Positions 33,174 through 41,882 of a stretch of 64,000 nucleotides of DNA are shown in pieces. This DNA comes from Clostridiales bacterium (GTDB lineage Bacteria; Bacillota; Clostridia; Oscillospirales; Acutalibacteraceae): NCBI GenBank assembly GCA_022801595.1, contig JAAWSO010000001.1, positions 124,001 to 188,000 on the forward strand. The letters are read 5' to 3'. The notes under the pieces are model-generated. The model worked only from the letters and a program-made list of their open reading frames with translations. It made no database searches and was not told where the DNA came from. Every line of letters begins with the position of its first letter. Positions within the stretch are counted from its first letter, which is position 1. A program made the position numbers and the translations under genes.

Positions 33174-34353
33174 TGAGATCAATCCCCCTATATCTGGCTA
33201 CTTGGTAAACGTCCTTGTCGCCTCTGCCGGACAGGCAGATAACCAGGACTTGGTCAGGCTGCATGGTAGGTGCGATTTTTCGGGCGGCGGCTACGGCATG
33301 AGCCGATTCGATGGCTGGGATAATGCCTTCCACCCGGGAGAGGTATTCAAAGGCCTGCACCGCTTCTTCATCGGTGATGTCCACATAATCAGCCCGATTG
33401 GAAGCGTGAAGATAGGCGTGCTCTGGGCCAATGCCTGGGTAATCCAAGCCGGCGGAAATGGAGTAAACCGGGTCGATTTGGCCCTCTTCATTTTGTAGGA
33501 ATAGGGATTTCATACCGTGGAAAATACCGGTGGAACCTTTGGCCATGGTGGCGGCATGCTCATGGGTGTCGACGCCGCGGCCAGCCGCTTCCGCACCGAC
33601 TAAGCGAACAGAGGTATCGGGAATGAAATCATAGAACATGCCGATGGCGTTGGAACCGCCGCCGACACAGGCAACCACACAATCTGGTAGCTTTCCATCC
33701 AGTTCCATTACCTGAGCTTTGGTTTCCTCGCCGATGATTTTATGGAAATCACGCACCATCGTTGGATACGGGTGAGGGCCAACGGCGGAGCCGATCAGGT
33801 AAAACGTATCCTCGATGTTGGTGGCCCAGTCGCGGAACGCCTCGTTGATGGCATCTTTTAGGGTGCTGGTGCCGCTGTGAACAGCAGTCACTTTTGCGCC
33901 CAGCAGATTCATTCGGTAAACATTGAGGGATTGACGCTCCATATCCTCCGCGCCCATGTAAACCTCACATTCCATACCGAACAGGGCGGCTACGGTTGCG
34001 GTGGCTACGCCGTGCTGTCCAGCTCCAGTTTCCGCGATAATCCGCTTTTTTCCCATTTTCTTTGCCAGAAGCGCTTGCCCCAGGGCGTTATTGATCTTAT
34101 GGGAACCAGTGTGATTCAAGTCTTCCCGTTTGATGTAAATCTTTGCCCCGCCCAGGTCATGGGTCATCCGCTCGGCAAAGTACAGGCGGGACGGCCGTCC
34201 AGCATACTCGGCGAATAGGGCGGAAAGTTCAGCCCGGAATTCCGGGTCGTTTTTATAATGGGCATAAGCTTTTTCCAGCTCATGCACCGCATTCATGACG
34301 GTTTCGGGGACATATTGTCCGCCGAATTCTCCAAATCTTCCAATCTTACTCAT
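33166..34353 (-). CDS. trpB: Tryptophan synthase beta chain
   Basis: 395 residues. [23 protein letters not shown] begins the product. The PLP lysine is in [20 protein letters not shown], the phosphate-binding loop is [15 protein letters not shown], and the catalytic [16 protein letters not shown] (ETGAGQHG) is present. It condenses indole with serine to tryptophan in the alpha2-beta2 complex. AAGGAG precedes the ATG by six bases. It lies between trpF and trpA in the operon. Confidence 0.98.
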   Translation of the reverse strand: MSKIGRFGEFGGQYVPETVMNAVHELEKAYAHYKNDPEFRAELSALFAEYAGRPSRLYFAERMTHDLGGAKIYIKREDLNHTGSHKINNALGQALLAKKMGKKRIIAETGAGQHGVATATVAALFGMECEVYMGAEDMERQSLNVYRMNLLGAKVTAVHSGTSTLKDAINEAFRDWATNIEDTFYLIGSAVGPHPYPTMVRDFHKIIGEETKAQVMELDGKLPDCVVACVGGGSNAIGMFYDFIPDTSVRLVGAEAAGRGVDTHEHAATMAKGSTGIFHGMKSLFLQNEEGQIDPVYSISAGLDYPGIGPEHAYLHASNRADYVDITDEEAVQAFEYLSRVEGIIPAIESAHAVAAARKIAPTMQPDQVLVICLSGRGDKDVYQVARYRGIDLSE

Positions 34354-34379
34354 GTGTATCTCCTTCTATCTGTCAGTTC

Positions 34380-35012
34380 TCAAATTGTGTTGTCAGCCGC
34401 CCGGACCGCTTCCAGAACGGCCAGCATTTTTCTCGGATCCTTCCAGCCATCAGTCTCGATCCCACCGGATAAGTCGACGCCATAGGGATGAACGGTGGCA
34501 ATGGCCTGAGGGATATTTTCCGCATGCAGTCCACCGGCCAGGAAAAATGGCTTTTGAATCTGGGTCTGCCGGATCAAATCCCAGTTAGCGGTTTGACCGC
34601 TGCCTCCATAGCTCCCTGGAACAAAACTGTCCAGTAGCAAGGCGTCCACGGGCAGGCGGTCTGCCTGCTGGATATCCCTGGAAGCCCGCACCCGCACGGC
34701 TTTCCAGATTTTTTGATGGGGAAGACGTTTGCGGAGTTCTCGGATCTCCGCTTCCGTTTCTTCTCCGTGAAGCTGAATCACTTGGAGCCTGGCTTCCTTT
34801 GCAATGGAGCAGAGGGAATCCAGAGGCTCGTTGACGAACACACCAACAGTCGCAGCCGGAAGCTTGAGACGGCTGACCAGCGCTGCCGCCTGGGAAGCAG
34901 TGATCTGCCTGCGGCTGGGAGCGAACACAAAGCCGATATAATCCGGATGGGTTTTGTTGATAAAATCCATGTCTTCCGGGCGGCGGATCCCACAGAATTT
35001 TACTGCTGTCAT
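34380..35012 (-). CDS. trpF: Phosphoribosylanthranilate isomerase
   Basis: 210 residues. It opens TAVKFCGIRRPEDMDFINK with the catalytic Cys, and the family motifs GFVFAPSRRQ, VQLHGEE-like (VIQLHGEETEAEIRE) and FLAGGLHAENIPQAI are present; the catalytic Asp is in LLLDSF. It converts phosphoribosylanthranilate to the carboxyphenylamino intermediate. It starts 14 bases after trpC ends and is a separate polypeptide, unlike the TrpCF fusion of enteric bacteria. Confidence 0.97.
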   Translation of the reverse strand: MTAVKFCGIRRPEDMDFINKTHPDYIGFVFAPSRRQITASQAAALVSRLKLPAATVGVFVNEPLDSLCSIAKEARLQVIQLHGEETEAEIRELRKRLPHQKIWKAVRVRASRDIQQADRLPVDALLLDSFVPGSYGGSGQTANWDLIRQTQIQKPFFLAGGLHAENIPQAIATVHPYGVDLSGGIETDGWKDPRKMLAVLEAVRAADNTI

Positions 35013-35026
35013 GGCTTCACCCGCCC

Positions 35027-35806
35027 TTATACCAGTTTGCGTAGGTTCTTTAAGGTTTCGGAAATATTTCCGCTGCGCATCAGGGTTTCCCCGATTAAAA
35101 CTGCGTCGGCTCCATTAGCGTGGACCGTGCGCATATCGTCGCTTGTAGCGATACCGCTTTCCGCCACCACGATGCATTGTTCTGGAATATAACTGGCCAG
35201 TTGCTCCGTGGTGTTCAGGCTTACGTCGAAGGTTTTCAGGTTGCGGTTGTTGATACCGATGATACGGAAATCGGATTCCAGCACCCGGTCCAGCTCTTCC
35301 CGGTTATGAACTTCCGCCAGGCAGGAAAGCCCCAGACCATAGGCGATATTCTTGAACTTTTCCATGGTTTCGGAATCCAGCAAAGCGGCGATCAATAAAA
35401 TCGCATCCGCTCCCAGCACCTTGGCTTCATAAATCTGGTAGGGATTGATGATGAAATCCTTGCGCAGCAAGGGGAGTGCGACCTCTTGCCGGATTGCTTT
35501 CAGGTAATCGCTGCTGCCCTGAAAATAGTGCTCTTCGGTTAGTACGGAAATCGCGTTAGCGCCGGCGGCTTCATATTCCTTGGCGATGGCGACAGGATCA
35601 AAGTTTTCGCAGATCAGCCCCTTGGAAGGGGAAGCTTTCTTTACTTCGGCGATTACCGACAGGGACGGCTGTTTCAAGGCGTCATAGAGGCAGATGCAGC
35701 TGCGTTTATCGTGAAGGGCAAGGTTTTTTATATCGTTCAGGGAGATTTGCGCTTCTTCCCTTGCCAGTTGTTCGTTTCGTTTCGTAACAATTTGGTCTAA
35801 AATCAT
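35027..35806 (-). CDS. trpC: Indole-3-glycerol-phosphate synthase
   Basis: 259 residues from ATG 35806; an in-frame GTG at 35818 abuts the AAGGT site and is less likely. Signatures are VIAEVKKASPSKGLICENFDP, LLRKDFIINPYQIYEAKVLG, and IIGINNRNLKTFDVSL, all with the usual active-site Lys and Glu residues. It closes the indole ring. Order within the operon is trpD before and trpF after. Confidence 0.97.
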   Translation of the reverse strand: MILDQIVTKRNEQLAREEAQISLNDIKNLALHDKRSCICLYDALKQPSLSVIAEVKKASPSKGLICENFDPVAIAKEYEAAGANAISVLTEEHYFQGSSDYLKAIRQEVALPLLRKDFIINPYQIYEAKVLGADAILLIAALLDSETMEKFKNIAYGLGLSCLAEVHNREELDRVLESDFRIIGINNRNLKTFDVSLNTTEQLASYIPEQCIVVAESGIATSDDMRTVHANGADAVLIGETLMRSGNISETLKNLRKLV

Positions 35807-35844
35807 TTGATTTCTCACACCTTTCCAATGATTCTTTTATTGTA

Positions 35845-37521
35845 TCACGAAAAGGATCGGTTTTTGTTGCTAGTTTGTTTCCTTTTTTCGTTGGTAAAAG
35901 TTTTCAGCTCTTCCAGCTTTCTCAATGCCGCTCCTTGGTCAATGGAGGCTTGAGCCATGCGGATTCCTTCTTCCACACTGGAAGCCTGGCCGCCGATGTA
36001 TAGGGCGCAGGCAGCATTGAGAACCACGATGTTCCGCCGCGGGCCGGGAACGCCGTTCAAAAGCTCCAAGGTGATGGCGGCGTTTTCTTCTGCGGTGCCC
36101 CCTGCCAGATCGTCTGGTTTTGCCAGCTCCATGCCATAATTCCTGGGGTCCAGCTCATACCGTTTGAGGCGGTTTTCCCGGATTTCTAGTACTTTGGTGG
36201 TATCACAAACCGTGATTTCATCCAGGCCATCGTTGCCGTGTACGATCATGGCTCCTCGGATGCCTAGATTTTGTAACACGAGCGCCATCGGCTCCATTAA
36301 GGTTTCGTCATAAACACCCAAAAGAATGAATTCCGCCAGAGCAGGGTTGCAAAGAGGGCCTAACAGATTGAATACCGTCCTTACACCGGATTCCCGGCGG
36401 GCGGTAGCGGCGAACCGGAGGGAGCCGTGGAATTTAGGGGCGAACAGGAAGGACAGGCCGCAAGTGTGCAAACACTGGTTGGCTTGGTCTGGGGTTAGGG
36501 CAATGTTGACGCCTAAGGCTTCCAATACGTCAGCCGCCCCGCTTTTGCTGGACACACTGCGGTTTCCGTGTTTGGCGACCGAAAGCCCCGCTCCCGCCAC
36601 GACAAAGGATGCTGTGGTGGAAATATTGAACGTATTTGCCATATCGCCGCCAGTGCCGACGATATCCACCGAATGGGTAGATTCCGGTACGGTGGCCGCC
36701 CTTTGCCGCATGGCTCGGGCAAAGCCGGTCAACTCCGGGATGGTTTCGCCTTTCATCCGAAGGGCAATCATAAAGGCGCTGATTTGGGAGTCGGTGGCGC
36801 CGCCGCTCATGATGCAGTCCATGGCGTCCAACGCTTCTTCCTCGGTCAGATCCTGCCGGTCGATTACTCTGGAAATGTAAGGTTTTAAAGCAGTCCGTTT
36901 TTCGGGAGGAATCCTGCTTTGGCCGGATGGAAGGGAGATAACGGGAAGTTTTGCTACCTGGGTCAGGAAGTTTTCCAAAATGGTCTTGCCGCAGTCGGTC
37001 AGAATAGATTCGGGATGGAACTGAACGCCATAAGTGGGATGTTCCCGATGGCGCAGCGCCATAATTTGACCTTCCTCATCGAATGCAATGGCTTCCAAAC
37101 AGGTGGGAACGGTATTCTCATCCACGATCAGAGAATGGTATCGAGCCACTGGGATGGTATCCGGCAGATTCTTGAAAATTGGCGTTTTATTTTCAATGGA
37201 AATTTCGCTGGCCTTGCCATGCATCAGTTGACGGGCGCGGACAATGGTTCCGCCAAAGGCCTGGCCGATGGATTGATGCCCCAGGCAAACCCCTAAGAGG
37301 GGGATTTTTCCGCTGAATGCTTGAATTACTGGAATGGTAATACCTGCGTCTTTGGGATAGCCAGGGCCAGGGGAGAGGATGATAGCGGATGGATTTTTTT
37401 CCCGGATTTGATCCAGGGTGATTTCGTCGTTGCGTACCACTTCTATATCAGGGTAAAGCTGGCCGATGGCTTGGTATAAATTATAAGTAAAGGAATCGTA
37501 ATTATCGAGGAGTAAAATCAT
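35845..37521 (-). CDS. trpGD: TrpGD fusion: anthranilate synthase glutaminase plus phosphoribosyltransferase
   Basis: 558 residues. Residues 1-190 are the class I glutaminase (TrpG): SPGPGYPKDAGIT, the nucleophile in LLGVCLGHQSIGQ, and VQFHPESILTD. Residues about 205-550 are TrpD: VDIVGTGGDMANTFNISTTA with the GTGGD phosphoribosyl site and SVAKHGNRSVSSKSGAADVL. It supplies ammonia to TrpE and then transfers phosphoribosyl to anthranilate. The fused form is common but not universal. AAGGAAG precedes the ATG. The C-terminal tail ERKRQTSNKNRS is basic and low in complexity. Confidence 0.97.
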   Translation of the reverse strand: MILLLDNYDSFTYNLYQAIGQLYPDIEVVRNDEITLDQIREKNPSAIILSPGPGYPKDAGITIPVIQAFSGKIPLLGVCLGHQSIGQAFGGTIVRARQLMHGKASEISIENKTPIFKNLPDTIPVARYHSLIVDENTVPTCLEAIAFDEEGQIMALRHREHPTYGVQFHPESILTDCGKTILENFLTQVAKLPVISLPSGQSRIPPEKRTALKPYISRVIDRQDLTEEEALDAMDCIMSGGATDSQISAFMIALRMKGETIPELTGFARAMRQRAATVPESTHSVDIVGTGGDMANTFNISTTASFVVAGAGLSVAKHGNRSVSSKSGAADVLEALGVNIALTPDQANQCLHTCGLSFLFAPKFHGSLRFAATARRESGVRTVFNLLGPLCNPALAEFILLGVYDETLMEPMALVLQNLGIRGAMIVHGNDGLDEITVCDTTKVLEIRENRLKRYELDPRNYGMELAKPDDLAGGTAEENAAITLELLNGVPGPRRNIVVLNAACALYIGGQASSVEEGIRMAQASIDQGAALRKLEELKTFTNEKRKQTSNKNRSFS

Positions 37522-37547
37522 AAAGAGACTTCCTTTCTTTCGGGGGG

Positions 37548-39017
37548 TTATAGCTTGGCGGCTTCCTGGATGGCGTTGATCACAGCAAGCGCCTTATTTT
37601 GCGTTTCGGCAAATTCCTTTTCCGGCACCGAGTCGGCCACAATACCGGCGCCAGCCTGCACATAAGCCTTTTGGTTTTTAAATAAGACGGTACGAATGGC
37701 GATGCAGGTGTTAATATTCCCGTCAAACCCAAGGTAGCCCACCGTACCGCCGTATAAGCCGCGGCGTTTGTTTTCCAGCTCATCAATCAATTCCATAGCC
37801 CGCACTTTGGGGGCGCCAGACAGGGTGCCGGCTGGAAGAACTGCCAGCAAGGCATCAATGGCGGTTTTGTCGTCCCGAAGTTTTCCTTGGACATCGCTGA
37901 CCATGTGCATAACCTTGGAATACCGCTCGATTTTCATAAAGTCAGTTACATCTACCGAACCAAACTCGCAGATTTTCCCAATATCGTTGCGCCCGAGATC
38001 CACCAGCATGGTGTGCTCCGCTCGTTCCTTGGGATCGGCTCTGAGGCTCTGCTCCAGATTTTGATCCTCCTCCGGCGTTTTTCCCCGGGGCATGGTGCCT
38101 GCAATCGGCTTGGTAAACACAACCCCGTTCGTAACATTTACCAGCATTTCTGGAGACGCCCCAGCGATTTGGTAGTCGGGATGTTTGAAGAAATACAGGT
38201 AAGGGGAAGGGTTGGTAGCGCGGAGCATGCGGTACACGTCAAACGGTTCTGGGGGCTGATCCAGTTCAAACCGTTGGGACAGCACAATTTGGAAAATGTC
38301 CCCGCCGAGAATATGCTCCTTGGCTTTTTCCACATTGTCCAGAAAATCCTGTTTTGTCACGTTGGAACGTACCTGCAAATCTCCCGTCGGCTTTCTGGAT
38401 TTGGGCGCTGGAACGTAGGATCTCAGGATTTCCGCCAATTCCTCCGCCCGTTTTTCACAGGCGCGATATTGGGTTTCCGTGTCGCCTTTTTGAGAGATAT
38501 TTAAGATGATGACGGCCTTATTGCTTAAGTGGTCAAAGGCGATGATCTCATCGTACAAAAATAAGTGGCAGTCGGGCATATCTAGATCGTCCTCGGGAGG
38601 GTTTGTCAATTTTTTTTCCATGTAACGGACGGTATCGTAAGCAAAGTAGCCGATCAAGCCGCTGGTCAGCTTAGGCTGATCCGGGAAAACGGCAGAGTGA
38701 TACTCTTCCATGAGACAAGAGAGGAAAGCGATGGGATTTTCAATGGGGCTTTTTGTCGATGTGCCGTCCCGACGGAAGGAGAGGAAGCCGTTTTTCATCA
38801 TAATCTCCGCTTTAGGCCGGATGCCGATGTAGGAGTAACGGCCCCACTGTTGGGAATTTTCCACGCTTTCCAGAATAAAACAAGTTTCTTCATTTTCTTG
38901 GAGCGCATGAAAAATATGGATCGGCGTGCAGGTATCGGATAACACTTCCCGGAAAACCGGAGCCAGCCGATGGTCGGTCAAGGCTTTCTGTACGTCAGGT
39001 AAAGTTGGATACAGCAT
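37548..39017 (-). CDS. trpE: Anthranilate synthase component I
   Basis: 489 residues, full length. The feedback-inhibition motif is FILESVENSQQWGRYSYIG. The chorismate-binding half has VSDVQGKLRDDKTAIDALLA, AGTLSGAPKVRAMELIDELE and YGGTVGYLGFDGNINTCIAI. It forms anthranilate from chorismate with ammonia from TrpG. The motif IAGTMPRGKTPEEDQNLEQS is typical. GGAG lies 10 bases before the ATG. It is the first gene of the trp operon and its transcript is controlled by a T-box upstream. Confidence 0.98.
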   Translation of the reverse strand: MLYPTLPDVQKALTDHRLAPVFREVLSDTCTPIHIFHALQENEETCFILESVENSQQWGRYSYIGIRPKAEIMMKNGFLSFRRDGTSTKSPIENPIAFLSCLMEEYHSAVFPDQPKLTSGLIGYFAYDTVRYMEKKLTNPPEDDLDMPDCHLFLYDEIIAFDHLSNKAVIILNISQKGDTETQYRACEKRAEELAEILRSYVPAPKSRKPTGDLQVRSNVTKQDFLDNVEKAKEHILGGDIFQIVLSQRFELDQPPEPFDVYRMLRATNPSPYLYFFKHPDYQIAGASPEMLVNVTNGVVFTKPIAGTMPRGKTPEEDQNLEQSLRADPKERAEHTMLVDLGRNDIGKICEFGSVDVTDFMKIERYSKVMHMVSDVQGKLRDDKTAIDALLAVLPAGTLSGAPKVRAMELIDELENKRRGLYGGTVGYLGFDGNINTCIAIRTVLFKNQKAYVQAGAGIVADSVPEKEFAETQNKALAVINAIQEAAKL

Positions 39018-39061
39018 TTCTTAAATTCTCCTTTCGGTTGCTTCGGCTGGAGATGTTAGGA

Positions 39062-39412
39062 AATAAAAAAGAGCCTATCTTCCCCAGCAATCATTCGTTG
39101 CTTTTCGGGACGATAGACTCGTGGTGCCACCCAAATTCAGGAACCGGAATCCGGTTCCCCTTATTGACAGATACAGAGCAAGGCAGTTTGCTTGCCCGAT
39201 ATCCTTTCCTTTAACGCAGAAAATACGGCGACGGCTACTGACATCCCTCGTCGAGAGTTTCACCATGCTCCTCACAAACCCATTCGCAGACAGCGTATGG
39301 GCCGGCTTTCCATCCACCGCCGGCTCTCTGTACCACCGTTTTGCCTGTTACTTACTTTTGCTCATCGGATTTTTTTCTATTATCTTATGCAATTGTGTTT
39401 GAAACTGTTTTT
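39062..39412 (-). promoter_or_regulatory. Tryptophan T-box riboswitch
   Basis: On the minus strand between promoter and trpE. The T-box/antiterminator sequence GGGTGGCACCACGAG is at 39132-39118 and competes with a terminator (39120-39071: GACTCTATC-like left arm with GAAGATAGGCTC right arm, then TTTTTT). Stem I shows the AG bulge AGAGAG (39329-39324) and a distal loop; GAA-UGG at 39285-39280 is the best specifier candidate, UGG being Trp. Uncharged tRNA-Trp would pair and allow read-through into trpE. Confidence 0.92.
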
Positions 39413-39442
39413 ATTTTACACCATCCCCAAAAACTTTGTCAA
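39413..39442 (-). promoter_or_regulatory. SigA-type promoter of the trp operon
   Basis: Minus strand: TTGACA (39442-39437), 18 bases, TAAAAT (39418-39413), just before the T-box. Confidence 0.8.
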
Positions 39443-39685
39443 GTACTTTTTACCAGTTCGGGCGGCGAACAGCCAATCGTTTGTGTTTCACTTGGCGGGC
39501 AGGGAATTTCTTCTTTATTGCGGCGTTTAGATTTTTTGCCCATACTTCTGTTGAACCCAGAGGACAAATGGAGCGTTTTCTCTTGCCTTTCTCAAAAAGT
39601 TGTAGGGCGGAGGGAGCCCCGTGTGGTTCTTCATAGATAGAAGCCGCCTACCCGTTAAATTCCTTTAAGACGATTATTTTTGGAA
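39443..39685. other. Intergenic, nothing recognised
   Basis: Between the trp promoter and the tRNA-Val terminator. It contains no supported frame, repeat or structure. Confidence 0.4.
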
Positions 39686-39719
39686 AATAAAAACCGCTAG
39701 GAAAACTTTCCTAGCGGTC
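39686..39719 (-). terminator. Terminator downstream of tRNA-Val
   Basis: Minus-strand stem ACCGCTAGGAAA/TTTCCTAGCGGT with three-base loop, then TTTTTATTTT, eight bases past the tRNA 3' end. Confidence 0.9.
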
Positions 39720-39726
39720 TGCTGAT

Positions 39727-39802
39727 TGGTGGGAACAATAGGGCTCGAACCTATGACCCTCTGCTTGTAAGGCAGATGCTCTCCCAGCTGAGCTATGCTC
39801 CC
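39727..39802 (-). tRNA. tRNA-Val (anticodon TAC)
   Basis: 76 nt on the minus strand, starting GGGAGCATAGCTCAGCTGGG and ending GTTCCCACCA, so the 3' CCA is encoded. The anticodon loop is CTTACAA with anticodon TAC, reading GUN valine codons. The T loop TTCGAGC and acceptor stem GGGAGCA/TGTTCCC are intact. A terminator follows. Confidence 0.97.
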
Positions 39803-39903
39803 AGATTCCTGTCGTTTTCGATAAGCTCTCTTGACGACGTGTATTATCTTATCATGACTTTCGGAATCTGTCAACACTTTTTTCAAAAAAACTTGGAAAA
39901 AGT

Positions 39904-40554
39904 TTATTGATTTTGTTTTTTCAATGCTTCCATACCGAATTTGCAGAAGGAATTCATACAACAAATGTCGCATTTGGGGTTGCGGGCCACGCAAACGGCA
40001 CGTCCATGGAGCACCAGACGATGACAGAAATCATTGGATTCTTCTGGAGGCAGCAGAGCCCGCAGGTCTTTTTCTACCTTTAAGGGTACGGTGCTGTCTG
40101 TCAGGCCAATTTTGCCAGTAATGCGAATGCAGTGGGTATCCGTGACCACGGCTGGTTTGTGATAGATGTCGCCCACAATCAAGTTGGCGGTTTTCCGACC
40201 CACTCCTGGGAGTTTGGTAAGGGTTTCCACCGTATCGGGCACAATGCCCGCATATTCGTCCTTGAGCACTTTACACATGGCGAAAATATCCCGGGCTTTG
40301 GTTTTATATAGGCCACAGGAGCGGATCAACTCGGCGATTTCTTCCTCGGAGCCGTTGACATAATCATCCAAGGTAGGGAACCGGGCGAAAAGAGCGGGTG
40401 TCACCAGGTTAACCCGGGCGTCCGTACATTGAGCGGAAAGCCGGGTGGCAATCAGCAATTCCAGTGGATTGGTGTAGGTCAGGGAGCAAGTAGCGTCTGG
40501 ATATTCTTTTTTCAAGGCCTCCACAGCAGCCAAAGCACGTTGCTTTTTTGTCAT
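39904..40554 (-). CDS. nth: Endonuclease III (DNA glycosylase/AP lyase)
   Basis: 216 residues from ATG 40554, which has AAGGAG eight bases upstream; the frame is open to 40638. The helix-hairpin-helix is KLPGVGRKTANLIVGDIYHK with the catalytic Lys, the catalytic Asp lies in VVTDTHCIRI, and the C-terminal 4Fe-4S cluster is CVARNPKCDICCMNSFC, spaced C-x6-C-x2-C-x5-C. It removes oxidised pyrimidines and cleaves the AP site. It is single, upstream of the tRNA. Confidence 0.97.
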   Translation of the reverse strand: MTKKQRALAAVEALKKEYPDATCSLTYTNPLELLIATRLSAQCTDARVNLVTPALFARFPTLDDYVNGSEEEIAELIRSCGLYKTKARDIFAMCKVLKDEYAGIVPDTVETLTKLPGVGRKTANLIVGDIYHKPAVVTDTHCIRITGKIGLTDSTVPLKVEKDLRALLPPEESNDFCHRLVLHGRAVCVARNPKCDICCMNSFCKFGMEALKKQNQ

Positions 40555-40776
40555 AAGAAAAGCTCCTTCCAGTTTTCTTTTTTTATTGTATCGCAAAATT
40601 CCCATGGGGGCAAGCCCCAAGACAGCAACCGATTTCAAGATCGTCCTCTCAGAAACTAGGCGGCGTGAAGGAGGATACTTTGATCTTCTGGCAAGTTTGC
40701 TTGGGATAATGGACGAAATTTTAGAAAGAACTCCATGCTAATCTCGCGTTATTTCGATAGGTTTCAAAATATTTTC

Positions 40777-40828
40777 TTGACAGGAAGCGAGTGGATCTGA
40801 TATCCTATATTTAGAATATTATCTAAAT
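40777..40828 (+). promoter_or_regulatory. Promoter and operator of sdpR-sdpI
   Basis: TTGACA (40777-40782), 18 bases, TATCCT (40801-40806). Overlapping its -10 and start region is a perfect inverted repeat ATTTAGA-N6-TCTAAAT (40809-40828), typical of an ArsR-type repressor site. The gene after it encodes an ArsR-type regulator, so autorepression is inferred. Confidence 0.7.
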
Positions 40829-40846
40829 AGAAACGGGAAGGAGAGG

Positions 40847-41152
40847 ATGGGATTGGGGTTTCAGGAAAGCATCAAAGCGTTATCCCACCCGACCCGGCGA
40901 AAAATTCTCAAGCTTTTGAAGCGAGGACGGATGTCAGCGGGGGAAATCGGGGAGCATTTTCAGATGACAGGGGCGACGATTTCCCATCATCTTTCTATTT
41001 TAAAACATGCTAATTTAATCAGCTGTGAAAAAGAAGGCACCTTCATTTATTATGAAATTAATCTATCGGTAATGGAGGAACTATTCGCTTGGTTCCAGGA
41101 TTTTTTGAAGGAGGGGGAAGCGTATGAAACAAAAAATAAAAATGGTCAATAA
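40847..41152 (+). CDS. sdpR: SdpR-type ArsR-family autorepressor
   Basis: 101 residues. It opens GLGFQESIKALSHPTRRKIL and carries the winged-helix pattern of ArsR regulators, with helix-turn-helix MSAGEIGEHFQMTGATISHH. It lacks metal-binding cysteines, as SdpR does. ATG 40847 has AAGGAG only three bases before; TTG 40853 would have nine, so the start may be there. The inverted repeat over the promoter is its likely operator. The last 29 bases overlap sdpI, showing coupling. In Bacillus, SdpR and SdpI form the immunity operon against the SdpC toxin. Confidence 0.88.
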   Translation: MGLGFQESIKALSHPTRRKILKLLKRGRMSAGEIGEHFQMTGATISHHLSILKHANLISCEKEGTFIYYEINLSVMEELFAWFQDFLKEGEAYETKNKNGQ

Positions 41153-41780
41153 AATCTTTTGGGTATTCCCAGCGGTGGGCATGGTGGTTGCCGCGGTGGC
41201 TTATCCATTTTTACCCCAGCAGCTTGTCACTCACTGGGATTTTTCCGGGCAGCCAGACCAAACCATGCACAAAGCTTTTTTGTTTGTAATTCCATTGGTG
41301 CTGGCATTCTGTGTTTTTGTGTTTACCTGGCTTCCGGCCAGGGATCCCAAAGGAAAAAATTACGCTAAATTTCAAAAAGAAAATACGATTTTACAAGTCC
41401 TGTTTTTCTTGATTTTACTGGGTGCTGAAATCATTACGATTGTGTATGGGTTGGGCTCTCCAGTCAATGTAAAGGTGATCGTATCGTTGGCGCTGGGCGG
41501 CTTTTTTGTGATCCTGGGGAATTTGCTGCCAAAATTTAAGCCCACCGCATTTACTGGAATCCGAACTCCTTGGACTCGAAAAAACCCAGATGTCTGGACG
41601 AAAACCCACCGGGTGGGCGGAAAGATCTTTATGGCGAGCGGGGCTTGTATCATGGCGGCTGGTTTGGTGCCGACCGGATGGAGCATTGCTCTGTTTGTTG
41701 TGGCGATTGCGGCGATGATGGTCGTGCCGCTGGTATATTCTTATGTGGCGTTCCGAAAAGAAAATGAGGGAAAAAATTAA
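41124..41780 (+). CDS. sdpI: SdpI/DUF1648-type membrane protein
   Basis: 218 residues with six membrane helices. The N-terminal DUF1648 part has PFLPQQLVTHWDFSGQPDQT, then the SdpI family segment PTAFTGIRTPWTRKNPDVWTKTHRVGGKIF. In Bacillus SdpI gives immunity to the SdpC cannibalism toxin and anchors SdpR at the membrane. Here no sdpC-like gene lies nearby, so a toxin partner is unproven. It overlaps sdpR by 29 bases and is cotranscribed. Confidence 0.9.
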   Translation: MKQKIKMVNKIFWVFPAVGMVVAAVAYPFLPQQLVTHWDFSGQPDQTMHKAFLFVIPLVLAFCVFVFTWLPARDPKGKNYAKFQKENTILQVLFFLILLGAEIITIVYGLGSPVNVKVIVSLALGGFFVILGNLLPKFKPTAFTGIRTPWTRKNPDVWTKTHRVGGKIFMASGACIMAAGLVPTGWSIALFVVAIAAMMVVPLVYSYVAFRKENEGKN

Positions 41781-41815
41781 GGGAGGAAACATTGGATTTT
41801 TGTAGTATATTTTTA

Positions 41816-41844
41816 TTGCGTTCCCTCCAGAATCCGTGTATAAT
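41816..41844 (+). promoter_or_regulatory. SigA-type promoter of glyA
   Basis: TTGCGT (41816-41821), 17 bases, TATAAT (41839-41844). Confidence 0.75.
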
Positions 41845-41882
41845 GAAAAACAAAATATGTTGCTTAGAGAGGTAATCAAATC

